Of a stretch of 61,306 bases of DNA, positions 53,498-61,306 are shown one piece after another. The DNA comes from an uncultured Verrucomicrobiota bacterium. Its GTDB lineage: Bacteria; Verrucomicrobiota; Verrucomicrobiia; Limisphaerales; UBA9464. The position numbers and the translations under genes were made by a program. Every line of letters starts with the position of its first letter. The stretch's first letter is position 1. The stretch is from contig CAIVQB010000016.1 in the NCBI GenBank assembly GCA_903907925.1, positions 1 to 61,306 on the forward strand. The letters run 5' to 3'. The notes beneath the pieces were generated by a model, which did not search any database, was not told the DNA's origin, and was given only the letters and a program-made list of their open reading frames with translations.

Positions 53498-54694
53498 ATG
53501 AGTTTTGCCGCCGAGCTGAAATCCATCCCCTTCGCGGAGCTTCTCCAGCGGAGCCGGGACGCCTCGCCCGCCGACGTGCGTCGACGGATTTCAGAAGGAT
53601 CCCCTTCCCTTGCCGATTTTGCCGCCCTGATTTCACCCGCCGCCAGCGGTGAATTGGAAGCGATGTGCCGGGCCTCCCAGGAGCTGACGCGCCGCCGGTT
53701 CGGACGGGTCATCCGGCTGTTCGCCCCACTCTACCTGAGCAACGAGTGCATCAATAACTGCACCTACTGCGGGTTTTCCCGCGACAACCAAATTCTCCGG
53801 GTCACGTTGGGTCGCGATGAAGTGGTCCGGGAGGCGCAGGAACTCACCTCCCAGGGATTTCGCAATCTGCTCCTGGTGGCCGGCGAGCACCCGAAGTTCG
53901 TGTCCAACGGCTACATGGCCGAGTGCGTCGCCGCTCTTCATCCGCTGGTTCCCTCGATCTCACTCGAAATCGGCCCCATGGAAACGGCGGACTACCTGCC
54001 CATCGTTCGATCCGGTGCCGACGGACTGGTCGTATACCAGGAAACCTACGATCGCGCGGTCTACGAAACGCTCCACACCGCCGGCCCGAAACGGAACTTC
54101 GACTGGCGACTCGACTGTCCGGAACGCGCCTATGCCGCGGGCTTCCGACGACTTGGAATCGGCGCACTCCACGGACTGGCCGACTGGCGCTACGAAGCGT
54201 TGGCGACCGCGGCCCATGCGGCTTACCTGCTCCGCCATTGTTGGAAGGCGATGGTGACGGTTTCACTGCCGCGGATTCGTCCCTGCGCCGGCGAGTTTCA
54301 ACCGATCACGCAGTTCGGCGATCGGGAACTCGTCCAATTGGTCGCCGCCTTCCGCCTGTTTCTTCCCGACGTCGGACTGGTTCTTTCCACCCGCGAACCG
54401 GGACCGTTGCGCGACGGGTTGCTGCCCCTCGGCATCACCCACGCCAGCGCCGGCAGCCACACCGAACCCGGCGGCTACACCGGAGCCGGTCGGGAACGCC
54501 TGCATCACACCATCCGCGGCCGGATGCAGGACCTCCCGGCAGGTTCCACACCCGCACCCGTGGGACGCAGCTCGGGAGCCACCGGTCAGTTCGAAATCGC
54601 CGATCACCGCAGCGCCGCAGAAATGGCCGCCGTCATCCGTGGGCTCGGATACGAACCAGTGTGGAAGGATTGGGATTCCGCACTGACGGCTTAA
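53498..54694 (+). CDS. thiH: 2-iminoacetate synthase (radical SAM)
   Basis: The 398-residue enzyme has the radical SAM cluster NECINNCTYCGF (C-x3-C-x2-C), followed by GFRNLLLVAGEHPK and IGALHGLADWRYEALATAAH. ThiH cleaves tyrosine to dehydroglycine and p-cresol for thiazole synthesis in anaerobic-type thiamine biosynthesis. A Gly/Ser/Pro stretch (AGSHTEPGGYTGAGR to PAPVGRSSGATGQ) lies near the C-terminus, as in ThiH rather than HydG or CofH. No other thiamine gene is adjacent. The residue pattern is full length. Confidence 0.9.
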   Translation: MSFAAELKSIPFAELLQRSRDASPADVRRRISEGSPSLADFAALISPAASGELEAMCRASQELTRRRFGRVIRLFAPLYLSNECINNCTYCGFSRDNQILRVTLGRDEVVREAQELTSQGFRNLLLVAGEHPKFVSNGYMAECVAALHPLVPSISLEIGPMETADYLPIVRSGADGLVVYQETYDRAVYETLHTAGPKRNFDWRLDCPERAYAAGFRRLGIGALHGLADWRYEALATAAHAAYLLRHCWKAMVTVSLPRIRPCAGEFQPITQFGDRELVQLVAAFRLFLPDVGLVLSTREPGPLRDGLLPLGITHASAGSHTEPGGYTGAGRERLHHTIRGRMQDLPAGSTPAPVGRSSGATGQFEIADHRSAAEMAAVIRGLGYEPVWKDWDSALTA

Positions 54695-54724
54695 CGGATC
54701 TGCTGGGCCAGCGATTAGGCGCCT

Positions 54725-55174
54725 ATGACCGCTCCACGAGATCTCGCACAACAAATGGCTGAGAAGTCCGATCAGGACCTTCTTGCAATGTTCGCATCTC
54801 CGGACGATTGGACCGCCGAGGCGCTCGATGCCTCGAAGACGGAGCTACAAAAGCGGGGAATAGATAGCCATTGCGAGCGTCCGCCGTCCGGCCATCCTCC
54901 GGAAATAGATGGGCACGATGACCGTCCGGACGTTTACGAGTTCTTTGGCACGTACCCGAACGAAGATGCACGATTACTGCTAGATGCCTTCGTGAGTGAT
55001 GGCGTCAGTTTTACTCTGGATGCAAACAAAATGGGGGTGGCAGATTTGCCACCCATTCAGGCCGCCAATGGCGGGACATTCGGAGCAGGAGTTAGAATCG
55101 CGGTTGGAGTGCATATCGACGACTTCGACAGAGCAATGGAGATTCGCCAGCGCGTCTTTAAGATCTTACCGTGA
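54725..55174 (+). CDS. hypothetical cytoplasmic protein, possible signal-transducing PII-like fold
   Basis: The 149-residue acidic protein starts MTAPRDLAQQMAEKSDQDLL, with helical N-terminal part ASPDDWTAEALDASKTELQK and a C-terminal part with alternating strands (SFTLDANKMGVADLPPIQAA, VRIAVGVHIDDFDRAMEIRQ). The latter resembles a ferredoxin-like or DUF2007-type fold, from which function cannot be inferred. There is no signal peptide. It follows thiH by 30 bp and has lower GC than it. In the following gap, a caccgc/gcggtg hairpin lies at 55227-55247. Confidence 0.6.
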   Translation: MTAPRDLAQQMAEKSDQDLLAMFASPDDWTAEALDASKTELQKRGIDSHCERPPSGHPPEIDGHDDRPDVYEFFGTYPNEDARLLLDAFVSDGVSFTLDANKMGVADLPPIQAANGGTFGAGVRIAVGVHIDDFDRAMEIRQRVFKILP

Positions 55175-55279
55175 AATCGCCGAACATCGGTTCGAGCCAG
55201 ACGCCATGAGCCCGCAGTTTCCAATCCACCGCTGACGGCAGGCGGTGTCTCACCCGCGGCGCGCAGAAAAAAGCATGTA

Positions 55280-55345
55280 GGACACTGATTTCACGGATTC
55301 CTGAAGAGGCGATCGGATTCTGTTCATTCAGTTCATTCTGTCTCC
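55280..55345. repeat. inverted repeat, left arm, flanking the lipid kinase gene
   Basis: Begins ggacactgatttcacggatt, then ctgaagaggcgatcggattc and tgttcattc. It is the reverse complement of 56338-56403 apart from small gaps and a few mismatches. The arms lie just outside the diacylglycerol kinase-like gene. Confidence 0.85.
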
Positions 55346-55353
55346 AACTTCAT

Positions 55354-56283
55354 TCAGTCCTGAAAACGGCGACGGGTCAGGATTCGCAAAGATCGGTGGG
55401 CGATTTCAAACCGCGCCGGAGTGGTTCCCAAAAGATCGCCGTCGATCGCCACCGGAACGGGCCGATCAGTTTCGACCGTCATGTCTTCCGCCTCGAAATA
55501 GATCACCCGCGGATCCTTCAGATGAGTTCCCCGGAGCAGCGCGGGAAACTGGCGCAGCGCGCCGAGCCGGCCGACCTGGCGAATGATGCTCATATTGAGC
55601 CGTCCGTCCGCGAGTCGCGCGCCCGGTGCCAATTGCATCGCCCCACCGCCGGCGTGCGGCGCATTGGCAGCGCAGGCCAGGAGCAGCGGCCCCGATTCGC
55701 TTCGACCACCGCTCCGGACCGTCACCTGCGGCGGCTGATAACTGGCCACCGCGCGTAGGAATCCGACGGAGTAACACCAGCGCGGACCAAACCAGCGCAC
55801 CACCCGGGGCGTGGTTTGACGCAGGAGTTCACCGGCAAATCCGACCGCACCGAAGAGAAGCCCGGTGTGAGTCGCCAGCGTCCCGTCAGGACGGCTGACT
55901 GAAATCCTGAGGGTATCCATCACATCAGTGTCACCGTGGCGGACGGTTTCCAGGAACTCGGCAACGGTGGCGGTTCCCACCAGGCGGGCAACATCGTTTC
56001 CCGTTCCCAGCGGAAGAATTCCCAGGACGGCGCGGGAACCCGATCGGATCAGGCCAGCGGCGGTTTCGCGCACCGTTCCGTCACCGCCCGCGGCAATCAC
56101 GGCATCGAATGTCATCCCATATTGGCTGGCAAGTTCGGTGGCCGAACCGCGTCCGGAGGTGGTCTTCACCGTGGCGGTAAAGCCGGCGGATTCCAGGGCA
56201 GCGACGATTCGAGCGAGGCGGATGTCCTGATTCCGGCCACCGGACGAAGCCGGATTGCGGATGAAAAGAAATCGCCGGGACAC
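55354..56283 (-). CDS. diacylglycerol kinase family lipid kinase (YegS/DagK-like)
   Basis: The 309-residue protein starts MSRRFLFIRNPASSGGRNQD with the FIRNPASSGG nucleotide-binding loop. GGDGTVRE is the catalytic-core glycine motif and LGILPLGTGNDVAR a family hallmark. The C-terminal region has a DGDLLGTTP motif and a lipid-binding sandwich. It would phosphorylate diacylglycerol or a related lipid at the inner membrane. Inverted repeats of about 66 bp lie on both sides. Confidence 0.92.
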   Translation of the reverse strand: MSRRFLFIRNPASSGGRNQDIRLARIVAALESAGFTATVKTTSGRGSATELASQYGMTFDAVIAAGGDGTVRETAAGLIRSGSRAVLGILPLGTGNDVARLVGTATVAEFLETVRHGDTDVMDTLRISVSRPDGTLATHTGLLFGAVGFAGELLRQTTPRVVRWFGPRWCYSVGFLRAVASYQPPQVTVRSGGRSESGPLLLACAANAPHAGGGAMQLAPGARLADGRLNMSIIRQVGRLGALRQFPALLRGTHLKDPRVIYFEAEDMTVETDRPVPVAIDGDLLGTTPARFEIAHRSLRILTRRRFQD

Positions 56284-56337
56284 GACGCCAGCTAGACCGT
56301 TTTTCGGGCGGCTGGCAATTCCGCGAGGACAGAGATT

Positions 56338-56403
56338 GAGACGGAATGAACAGAATCCGATTGCCGCTTCAGGAATCCGTGTGAATCCGTGAAATCAGTG
56401 TCC
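56338..56403. repeat. inverted repeat, right arm, flanking the lipid kinase gene
   Basis: Reads gagacggaatgaacagaatc, then cgattgccgcttcaggaatc and ends gaaatcagtgtcc. It pairs with 55280-55345. It carries an extra gtgaatccg-like duplication relative to the left arm. Confidence 0.85.
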
Positions 56404-56430
56404 TCGGTGAATTCTGCTGACCGGTCTAGA

Positions 56431-57405
56431 TCAGTTCGCCCGTCGCCGCATCCGACGGTAGCCGCTCGCGAGAATCATCGCAGCCATGGCGGCACCGGCG
56501 GCGTAGGTCGAGGGCTCGGGAAGGCTGGTGGCACCCGACCAACCGGGAAGGTGCACCTCACCCTGAAGACTGGCGTTGAAGGCCGCGAGTGAACCGTCGA
56601 GGTCACCGGTGGAGCTGACCGTCGCGTCGGGGGCCAGGATGGATCCCTTCCAACCGGCGCCGTAGCTCACCGTTCCCGCGCCGGAGAAATTCCACAGCGT
56701 CTTCTGGTACCAGGAGAGCGTGGTGAAATTGCCGACGAAATTGGCGCCGCCGGGCCGGTTGAAGGCATACGCCCCGGAACCGGTCACGTTGATGATGATC
56801 GAGGCCGGACTCTTTCCGTTCAGGTTGAGATCGTACTGGGAGAGACCACCGTTTCCGAGCGTCCCGGCATCCACCGAAAACACCGCAGTGCCACCGGTCG
56901 TCGGAAGAGTGGCCCCGACGTTGAAAGTCAGGAGATTCCCGGACAAGAGCGTGGTGCTGTTGGCGGTCAGGGCCGCATAGGTGGTCGATTCGGTCGAGAT
57001 GCCGTTGAAAACAGAGTTGAAGTTGAACGAGGAATTGAGGTGAACGGAATTGCCGCCCTGATTGAAACTGATCGTCCGGCTGGGTGCGGAGCTGCCGCCG
57101 AAGGCCAGGCTTCCGTATTGCATCATCAGCGCCGAACCACCGCTGATGCTGGTTTGGATGAACGTGGTGTCCGTACCCGCGGTCGTAGAGGACAAATCCT
57201 GGGCGAACGGCCCGCCGGCGCTTCCGGTGTAGTTGCCGGCGACCACCATCCCGCGGACGTCAGTCGTCGTGCTAAAATTGTTTTTGACGATGACGTCGTA
57301 GGTCGTCAGGAGGCTGTCCGCGCCCACGCGGAGCAGGCCGAGGACGGTAAACACCAACCCGACGGCCATCCGCATCGGTCGTTTTAGTTTTTGAAGTGCA
57401 GGCAT
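56431..57405 (-). CDS. PEP-CTERM protein with choice-of-anchor-A-like domain
   Basis: From the ATG at 57405 the protein has 324 residues and a signal peptide (MRMAVGLVFTVLGLLRVGAD). The Ser/Thr/Gly-rich body has repeated beta-type segments (YDVIVKNNFSTTTDVRGMVV, WNFSGAGTVSYGAGWKGSIL), a choice-of-anchor-A pattern. The C-terminus has PEPSTY, a hydrophobic helix (AAGAAMAAMILASGY) and basic RRMRRR, the exosortase sorting signal. It is expected to be exported and processed by an exosortase not encoded here. It is divergent to the GDSL esterase gene (213-bp gap). Confidence 0.9.
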   Translation of the reverse strand: MPALQKLKRPMRMAVGLVFTVLGLLRVGADSLLTTYDVIVKNNFSTTTDVRGMVVAGNYTGSAGGPFAQDLSSTTAGTDTTFIQTSISGGSALMMQYGSLAFGGSSAPSRTISFNQGGNSVHLNSSFNFNSVFNGISTESTTYAALTANSTTLLSGNLLTFNVGATLPTTGGTAVFSVDAGTLGNGGLSQYDLNLNGKSPASIIINVTGSGAYAFNRPGGANFVGNFTTLSWYQKTLWNFSGAGTVSYGAGWKGSILAPDATVSSTGDLDGSLAAFNASLQGEVHLPGWSGATSLPEPSTYAAGAAMAAMILASGYRRMRRRAN

Positions 57406-57618
57406 CAGGTTGTTGATTTGACCGAGCGGACGAGCCCGTCTCGAATCAACATCCAAGCCTATAGGTTCGAAACGAATTCTCCACAACCTCATGCAACTCT
57501 AGGGATTTTACTGACCGGGTTGCGATTTCCACGTACGGACCCGACCCTTGTGCACTCTCATCACTGAATCAAATCAGAGTCGGATTGACCCCGACGGTTG
57601 GACCCGCTTGGTTGGGGC

Positions 57619-58308
57619 ATGCGGTTTCCTCGATGGCAATGGATCGGAGCAAGTCGACTCTTCGCGACGATGGGATTGGCGCTGTGGGCGTGGGTGAATG
57701 TGATGACGACCCGTGGCAGTGCGGACGTTGCCCCCGATCCCGGAACCATCGTCGTTTTCGGCGACAGCCTGGCGGCCGGATACGGCATTGATCCGGCCGC
57801 GGCGTTTCCGGCACTGATCGAGCAACGCATCCGCGCGGCGGGACTCAACTTCCGGGTCGTCAACGCCGGGCTCAGTGGCGACACCACCGCCGGAGGCGTG
57901 CGGCGTCTGGACTGGATCCTCAAACGCCCGATCGACGTGTTGATTCTCGAGTTGGGCGGCAATGACGGCCTTCGCGGATTCTCCGTCGCCCAGACCCGGA
58001 CCAATCTTGTCACGATGATCCAGAAAGCCCGCGCCGCGCGGCCTTCCATCCGGATTCTCATCGCCGGCATGCAAATGCCCGCCAATCTCGGCCCCGATTA
58101 CACCCGCGAATTCCGCGACCTCTTCCCGGAAATCGCCCGCACCCAGTCCGTAACCCTGATCCCGTTCCTGTTGGAAGGCGTTGGTGGAATCGCGAGTCTG
58201 AACCAGGCGGATCAGATCCATCCCACCGCCGAAGGTCACCGCCGGGTCGCCACCAACGTTTGGAACGTCCTCGAAGGCGTGCTCAAGGGTCCGCCGCCGC
58301 CCCGGTGA
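57619..58308 (+). CDS. exported GDSL/SGNH hydrolase (arylesterase/TesA-like)
   Basis: From the ATG at 57619 the protein has 229 residues with a signal-like N-terminus (LFATMGLALWAWVNVMTTRG). SGNH blocks are VVFGDSLAAGYG (Ser nucleophile), GLSGDTTAGG (Gly), LELGGNDGLR (Asn) and QIHPTAEGHRRVA (Asp-x-x-His). This matches arylesterase/acyl-CoA thioesterase I-type enzymes of the periplasm, which hydrolyse ester bonds of varied substrates. The frame extends to 57598 with a TTG start, less plausible. Confidence 0.9.
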   Translation: MRFPRWQWIGASRLFATMGLALWAWVNVMTTRGSADVAPDPGTIVVFGDSLAAGYGIDPAAAFPALIEQRIRAAGLNFRVVNAGLSGDTTAGGVRRLDWILKRPIDVLILELGGNDGLRGFSVAQTRTNLVTMIQKARAARPSIRILIAGMQMPANLGPDYTREFRDLFPEIARTQSVTLIPFLLEGVGGIASLNQADQIHPTAEGHRRVATNVWNVLEGVLKGPPPPR

Positions 58309-58330
58309 ACTTGGACTGTCGCGACCCGAT

Positions 58331-58352
58331 TGCCTTTCCCCGAGGGGAGGCA
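58331..58352. terminator. hairpin between convergent genes
   Basis: The sequence tgcctttcccc - ga - ggggaggca forms a stem with a two-base bulge exactly between the convergent esterase (ends 58308) and membrane protein (ends 58353) genes. No T-run follows. It is a plausible bidirectional terminator. Confidence 0.4.
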
Positions 58353-59720
58353 TCAGCGGTAGCCGAACACGGGCGGGAAGACGGTGACCACCAGTGCCGC
58401 CCATACGGAGTACACGGGCAGGTAAACGATTTGCCATCGTTCGAGGGCGGCAAACGAACCCCGGTGGCGCAGGAAGCGCGCATAGAGCCACGCCGACCAC
58501 ACCAGGTTGACGAGCAGAATGAGATTCTCGCCCAGAGCCGCCACCCGGTTCGGAGTGAAGCCAAACTCGGAGATGCGGGTCGCGATCGACGCAAGCGCCA
58601 CCCCATCGACCACCAGCGCACTGACCACAAGCAACAGTTGCAGGCCATCGAAGAAATCGGCCGGTGCCTCCGGGTCACGCGCGGAAGTGGCGTAGAGCAC
58701 CAGCCCGACGACCAGCACCAGCAGCAAATCGAAGCCGATCAGCACCTCCCGCTTCACGCTGATGAGGCTGCCGGTCCACACCATCGTGGCCAGAAACACC
58801 AGTAGCAGAACTGTGAACAGCGGTGTGAACAGCCGGGTCAGCACCGGTGCCATGTTCTCGATGACACTTTGCTTCGCCTCCACGAGCCAGGATCCGATGA
58901 TGACGGCCCCCGCCGCCCCGCACGGGATCAGCCAGCCGCCAACGAACCACCCGGCGTCCATCCCGATGGATTTGAACATCATCATCGTGAAGCCGGTGAG
59001 GACGCCTCCGCCGAGCGCGATGAGCACGTAGTAGATCGCCAGCTCGCCCGAGAATCGGACGAAGTTCATGCGCCCCCCGTCGTCGAAGTGCCGGCCCCGG
59101 ACGTACGCGAAGCCGACGGCCATCCAAAGGGCGATTGGCAGGTGTAGAATGGTCAGCACCTCAGTTTCGCTGCCCTTGGGGAAGGAGAAGATGTTGGCGA
59201 AAACGGCCCCGACCGCGAAGGGCAGCGCGAGCCGGAGACCGCCTGCAACACCCGAACCACGCTTCCATACGAAATAGGCCGCGAGCAGTGGAAACACGAA
59301 CAGGCTGGCGTTCCGGAAGTAGAACATCTCTTCCCCGGTGTCGATCGGAAGACCGAACAGCGCCGCCACCTTGACGGCCAACGCCGCGGCGACGGCAAGG
59401 CTGAGGACGACAAGAATCTCGGAACGTCCGGTGTGGGCCGGCTTCTCGGCGTCGGGCGTCATGACCAACTGCTTCCACAACCGCTCGGAATGCGCGTGTG
59501 CGAACTCGCGTGACAGCGCATCCAGGCCGCCCATGCGCTTAACCGCGACCAGGAACGCCTCCTCTCCTGACAGACCCGCCTCAGTGAGCGCCAGCAACTG
59601 GTCGCGCAGATGTCCCTCGAGCTCTTCCACGTCGGGACCGTGAACCCCATTGCGGCGGCGTAAGTACGCCCGCCACTGCGCGATTTGCTCCTCAAGCGGT
59701 TGATCGGTGAAGGTCCTCAT
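58353..59720 (-). CDS. multi-pass membrane protein with permease-prefix-like N-terminus
   Basis: The 455-residue protein has a soluble N-terminal region of about 90 residues (EEQIAQWRAYLRRRNGVHGP, VEELEGHLRDQLLALTEAGL) resembling the permease prefix domain found beside PadR regulators. About ten hydrophobic segments follow, such as ILVVLSLAVAAALAVKVAAL and LAIYYVLIALGGGVLTGFTM. Such domains often occur in ABC permeases of the FtsX type, but no FtsX domain is apparent; a DUF4153-like membrane part is possible. Its ATG at 59720 overlaps the padR stop (ATGA). Confidence 0.8.
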   Translation of the reverse strand: MRTFTDQPLEEQIAQWRAYLRRRNGVHGPDVEELEGHLRDQLLALTEAGLSGEEAFLVAVKRMGGLDALSREFAHAHSERLWKQLVMTPDAEKPAHTGRSEILVVLSLAVAAALAVKVAALFGLPIDTGEEMFYFRNASLFVFPLLAAYFVWKRGSGVAGGLRLALPFAVGAVFANIFSFPKGSETEVLTILHLPIALWMAVGFAYVRGRHFDDGGRMNFVRFSGELAIYYVLIALGGGVLTGFTMMMFKSIGMDAGWFVGGWLIPCGAAGAVIIGSWLVEAKQSVIENMAPVLTRLFTPLFTVLLLVFLATMVWTGSLISVKREVLIGFDLLLVLVVGLVLYATSARDPEAPADFFDGLQLLLVVSALVVDGVALASIATRISEFGFTPNRVAALGENLILLVNLVWSAWLYARFLRHRGSFAALERWQIVYLPVYSVWAALVVTVFPPVFGYR

Positions 59721-60055
59721 GTTGTGCATGCCTGCATCCAGATCCCCCGCAGGGTGCCGTCCACGGCCTTCCATTGCTGCTGACGCTCCGCCAACTGCGC
59801 CCGGCCTTCTTTCGTGATCCGGTAATACTTGCGCCGGCGTCCGGTTTCAGACGCGGACCACTTCGCCGCGACATAACCCTGACGCTCAAGCCGGTGCAGC
59901 ACCGGATAGAGCATGCCGTCGGTCCACCGGAGTTGCCCGCCTGACAACTCGGTCACTCGCTTGATGATGGCGTAGCCGTAACTGTCGCCTTCCGCGAGGA
60001 TGGCGAGCACGAGCGGCGTGGCAGAAGCAGCAACCAGGTCCTTACTCACGTCCAT
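59717..60055 (-). CDS. PadR family transcription regulator
   Basis: The 112-residue protein has the PadR winged helix: TPLVLAILAEGDSYGYAIIK, LSGGQLRWTDGMLYPVLHRL, ERQGYVAAKWSASETGRRRK, YYRITKEGRAQLAERQQQW. The short C-terminal helix is typical of subfamily 2 PadR. It is coupled to the membrane protein gene, a frequent pair, and presumably represses the two-gene operon in response to an unknown ligand. A promoter/operator candidate lies right upstream. Confidence 0.95.
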   Translation of the reverse strand: MDVSKDLVAASATPLVLAILAEGDSYGYAIIKRVTELSGGQLRWTDGMLYPVLHRLERQGYVAAKWSASETGRRRKYYRITKEGRAQLAERQQQWKAVDGTLRGIWMQACTT

Positions 60056-60065
60056 ACGTAGAGGT

Positions 60066-60094
60066 TATGTACATTGTTGTTCTATGTATGTCAA
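60066..60094 (-). promoter_or_regulatory. candidate padR promoter with PadR-type inverted repeat
   Basis: On the minus strand, TTGACA (60089-60094) and TACATA (60066-60071) are 17 nt apart. Between them lie inverted arms TACAT and ATGTA with 9 nt between, spanning 60070-60088, close to a PadR operator. The predicted transcript start is only about 4 nt before the padR ATG at 60055, so the mRNA would be almost leaderless, or translation starts at a later codon. Confidence 0.5.
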
Positions 60095-60223
60095 CAATCG
60101 CAGAAAAGGATGGGTCGCGAGGGCATTGGGGTCGCATTCAATCCGTCGACGTTTCATCACGTCGGATATCGAACAGATCTGTCTCGGTCTGGTTTTCGAC
60201 GTGTCCATCGCAGCCGGGCCTTG

Positions 60224-60793
60224 TCACTGATTTCTCACCTCGTAACAAAGGGCCACCATTCCGCTTTTGTAGCCTTTGACCTCCGTCAGATGAAGGGCGA
60301 CATCTTTGTCGAGTTTTTCGAAGAAGCGGATCCCGTCTCCGATCAAGACCGGCAGGATCGAATACCGCACTTCGTCGGCCAGCCCGAGGCGGAGGCAGTC
60401 ACCAGATACGACCCCTCCTCCAACAAACCAGATGCTGCGAAACGCCGGTCGCAGACGTTCATTCACGAACTGAACGAGATCGCCGGAGTAGAATTCGACG
60501 GTATCCCGGGTTTTCGGAAGCTTGCGACGGGTGAGCACGAAAACCGGTTTATCACCGTACGCCCACCCGAATCCCCTGGATTCAAAATTCAACGCTGTCT
60601 CATAGGTTCTCGAACCCATGACGTAACAATCGATCGACTTGAGGAAGGCTTCGACGAATCCAGGATCCATCGTGGCACCGCCCTCGAATTCGTCCGAGGT
60701 TTCGAGCCAGTCCACCCGCCCATCCTTTCGAGCGATGAAGCCGTCCAGGCTCGCCGCCATGTGAATCGTCACCCGCGAATCAGTGTTTGCCAT
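60224..60793 (-). CDS. dihydrofolate reductase/RibD C-terminal domain-like protein
   Basis: The 189-residue protein begins MANTDSRVTIHMAASLDGFI, the N-terminal strand/loop of the RibD-C/DHFR-like superfamily. Further motifs are VMGSRTYETAL and SIWFVGGGVVSGDCLRLGLA with the NADPH-loop-like GGG. Small stand-alone members (YwjB/YyaP) are NADPH-dependent reductases of unknown substrate. A GTG codon directly precedes the ATG at 60793. It is separated from padR by 168 bp of no recognised content. Confidence 0.85.
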   Translation of the reverse strand: MANTDSRVTIHMAASLDGFIARKDGRVDWLETSDEFEGGATMDPGFVEAFLKSIDCYVMGSRTYETALNFESRGFGWAYGDKPVFVLTRRKLPKTRDTVEFYSGDLVQFVNERLRPAFRSIWFVGGGVVSGDCLRLGLADEVRYSILPVLIGDGIRFFEKLDKDVALHLTEVKGYKSGMVALCYEVRNQ

Positions 60794-60913
60794 CACATCT
60801 AGTTTTTGCCGAACGCACCAAACTCAGCGACCCCGCCAGCGGGACGCGTGGGTTGCACACCAGGACGTCATGTCGGGTTCGCGGCAGCGCAGGGTTCGGA
60901 ATTCGAGTGGTAA

Positions 60914-61186
60914 TCACAACGTGCCGCCGACCGCCGCAGCTGCGTTTGCGGCAATGTCAAAAAGAACAAGCTCGTCGGGCTGCGGCACAAGCTTCCGCGA
61001 CTCTCGATTCCAATTCGCGAGCGCGTCAAAATGAGGACGGAATGCATCAAAGAAAGCCCGCCGCTTTTCTGGCGAAGCCGCCGCAATATAACCATCAAGC
61101 TCGACATCATCGCTGATGCTCCACTCTCTCGCCAGCGGTAGAAGGTGAGCGGCCGTAAGGATCTTTCTGTAAATTGCTTTACTTGT
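60914..61186 (-). pseudogene. coding fragment without start codon
   Basis: On the minus strand one frame is open from 61186 to a TGA at 60914-60916. It reads LTAAHLLPLAREWSISDDVE, then GYIAAASPEKRRAFFDAFRP, and LVPQPDELVLFDIAANAAAA to the end. Composition and residue pattern are protein-like, while the overlapping 108-residue frame in another phase is not. No ATG/GTG/TTG start is in frame before an upstream stop, and just beyond is a palindromic element at 61194. It looks like the 3' part of a gene disrupted by that element or by a frameshift. No family was recognised. Confidence 0.5.
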
Positions 61187-61193
61187 TTATCCA

Positions 61194-61267
61194 CCCAACC
61201 ACTGAGGGGGAGGTGGAGCGTAGGCGAGCGTAGCGAGCCTAGCGGAACCGAACCCTCAGGGGTTGGG
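61194..61267. repeat. palindromic element at the right edge
   Basis: Arms cccaaccactgaggg (61194-61208) and ccctcaggggttggg (61253-61267) match at 14 of 15 positions. Inside is a smaller palindrome (taggc with gccta, separated by gagcgtagcga). The element abuts the 5' end of the coding fragment at 60914-61186. The final 39 bp contain nothing recognisable. Confidence 0.75.
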
Positions 61268-61306
61268 AACTGTAACTCGGTTGTCGTAGGTGGGCCAAGA
61301 GGGGCC

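Noticed and set aside
60868-61194. 108-residue minus-strand frame with an ATG
   Set aside because: Another phase of the same strand (60914-61186) looks much more protein-like, and this frame is rich in Arg/Ser/Leu.

Overview
The window reads as chromosome of a high-GC, Gram-negative bacterium, most likely Verrucomicrobiota (Limisphaerales/Pedosphaera-like). The evidence is a prepilin-type protein with an N-terminal [17 protein letters not shown] segment and an H-X9-DG motif, a PEP-CTERM protein with a choice-of-anchor-A-like body, TolC-type outer-membrane proteins, a small conserved coiled-coil protein starting MKSAYELAMERL, and many short palindromic intergenic repeats. No rRNA, tRNA or CRISPR array was recognised. 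This placement comes from protein character only; no database search was possible.

Layout. 0-8.4 kb: an insertion-sequence remnant beside a truncated exported protein, then gltX, a PhzF-family isomerase, a secreted cytochrome c/sorbosone-dehydrogenase-like protein, a SirB1-type protein, a DUF4256 protein and an MFS transporter. 8.6-16 kb: a lower-GC accessory block with a large multi-pass membrane protein, a stand-alone AraC-type HTH protein, a MauE/DoxX-like membrane protein with a CxC motif, an exported protein with 16 mature cysteines, a frameshifted exported protein with a C-terminal anchor, a GT2 glycosyltransferase and a pseudopilin. Diverged direct repeats of about 126 bp lie on both sides of the last five. 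16.3-21.9 kb: a TetR-controlled ABC export operon (tetR, FtsX-type permease, 2x[4Fe-4S] ferredoxin, ATPase, HlyD-type adaptor, TolC) with an unexpected ferredoxin. 22-37.6 kb: CPA2 antiporter, alpha/beta hydrolase, rpsU with terminator, sugar isomerase, LPG-synthase-like flippase, CusF-Sco1 fusion lipoprotein, a Gly/Pro/Arg-rich protein, a CPBP protease, a fused pseudouridine synthase/methyltransferase, three consecutive CNNM/HlyC proteins and a DUF422 (carotenoid biosynthesis-like) membrane protein.

37.6-54.7 kb: a tandem repeat whose end supplies the last residues of a NUDIX protein, two cyclophilins, a DUF1499 lipoprotein, a four-gene heavy-metal RND operon with two pump subunits, a divergent NtrC-type two-component system and thiH. 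54.7-61.3 kb: a hypothetical protein, a lipid kinase bracketed by inverted repeats, the PEP-CTERM protein, a GDSL esterase, a PadR/permease-prefix pair with a recognisable promoter, a DHFR-like protein, and a coding fragment without a start codon that ends at another palindromic element.

The most unusual parts are the Cys-rich/MauE/GT2/pseudopilin block, the ferredoxin inside an ABC exporter operon, the RluA-RlmI fusion, and repeat families that abut, truncate or extend genes.
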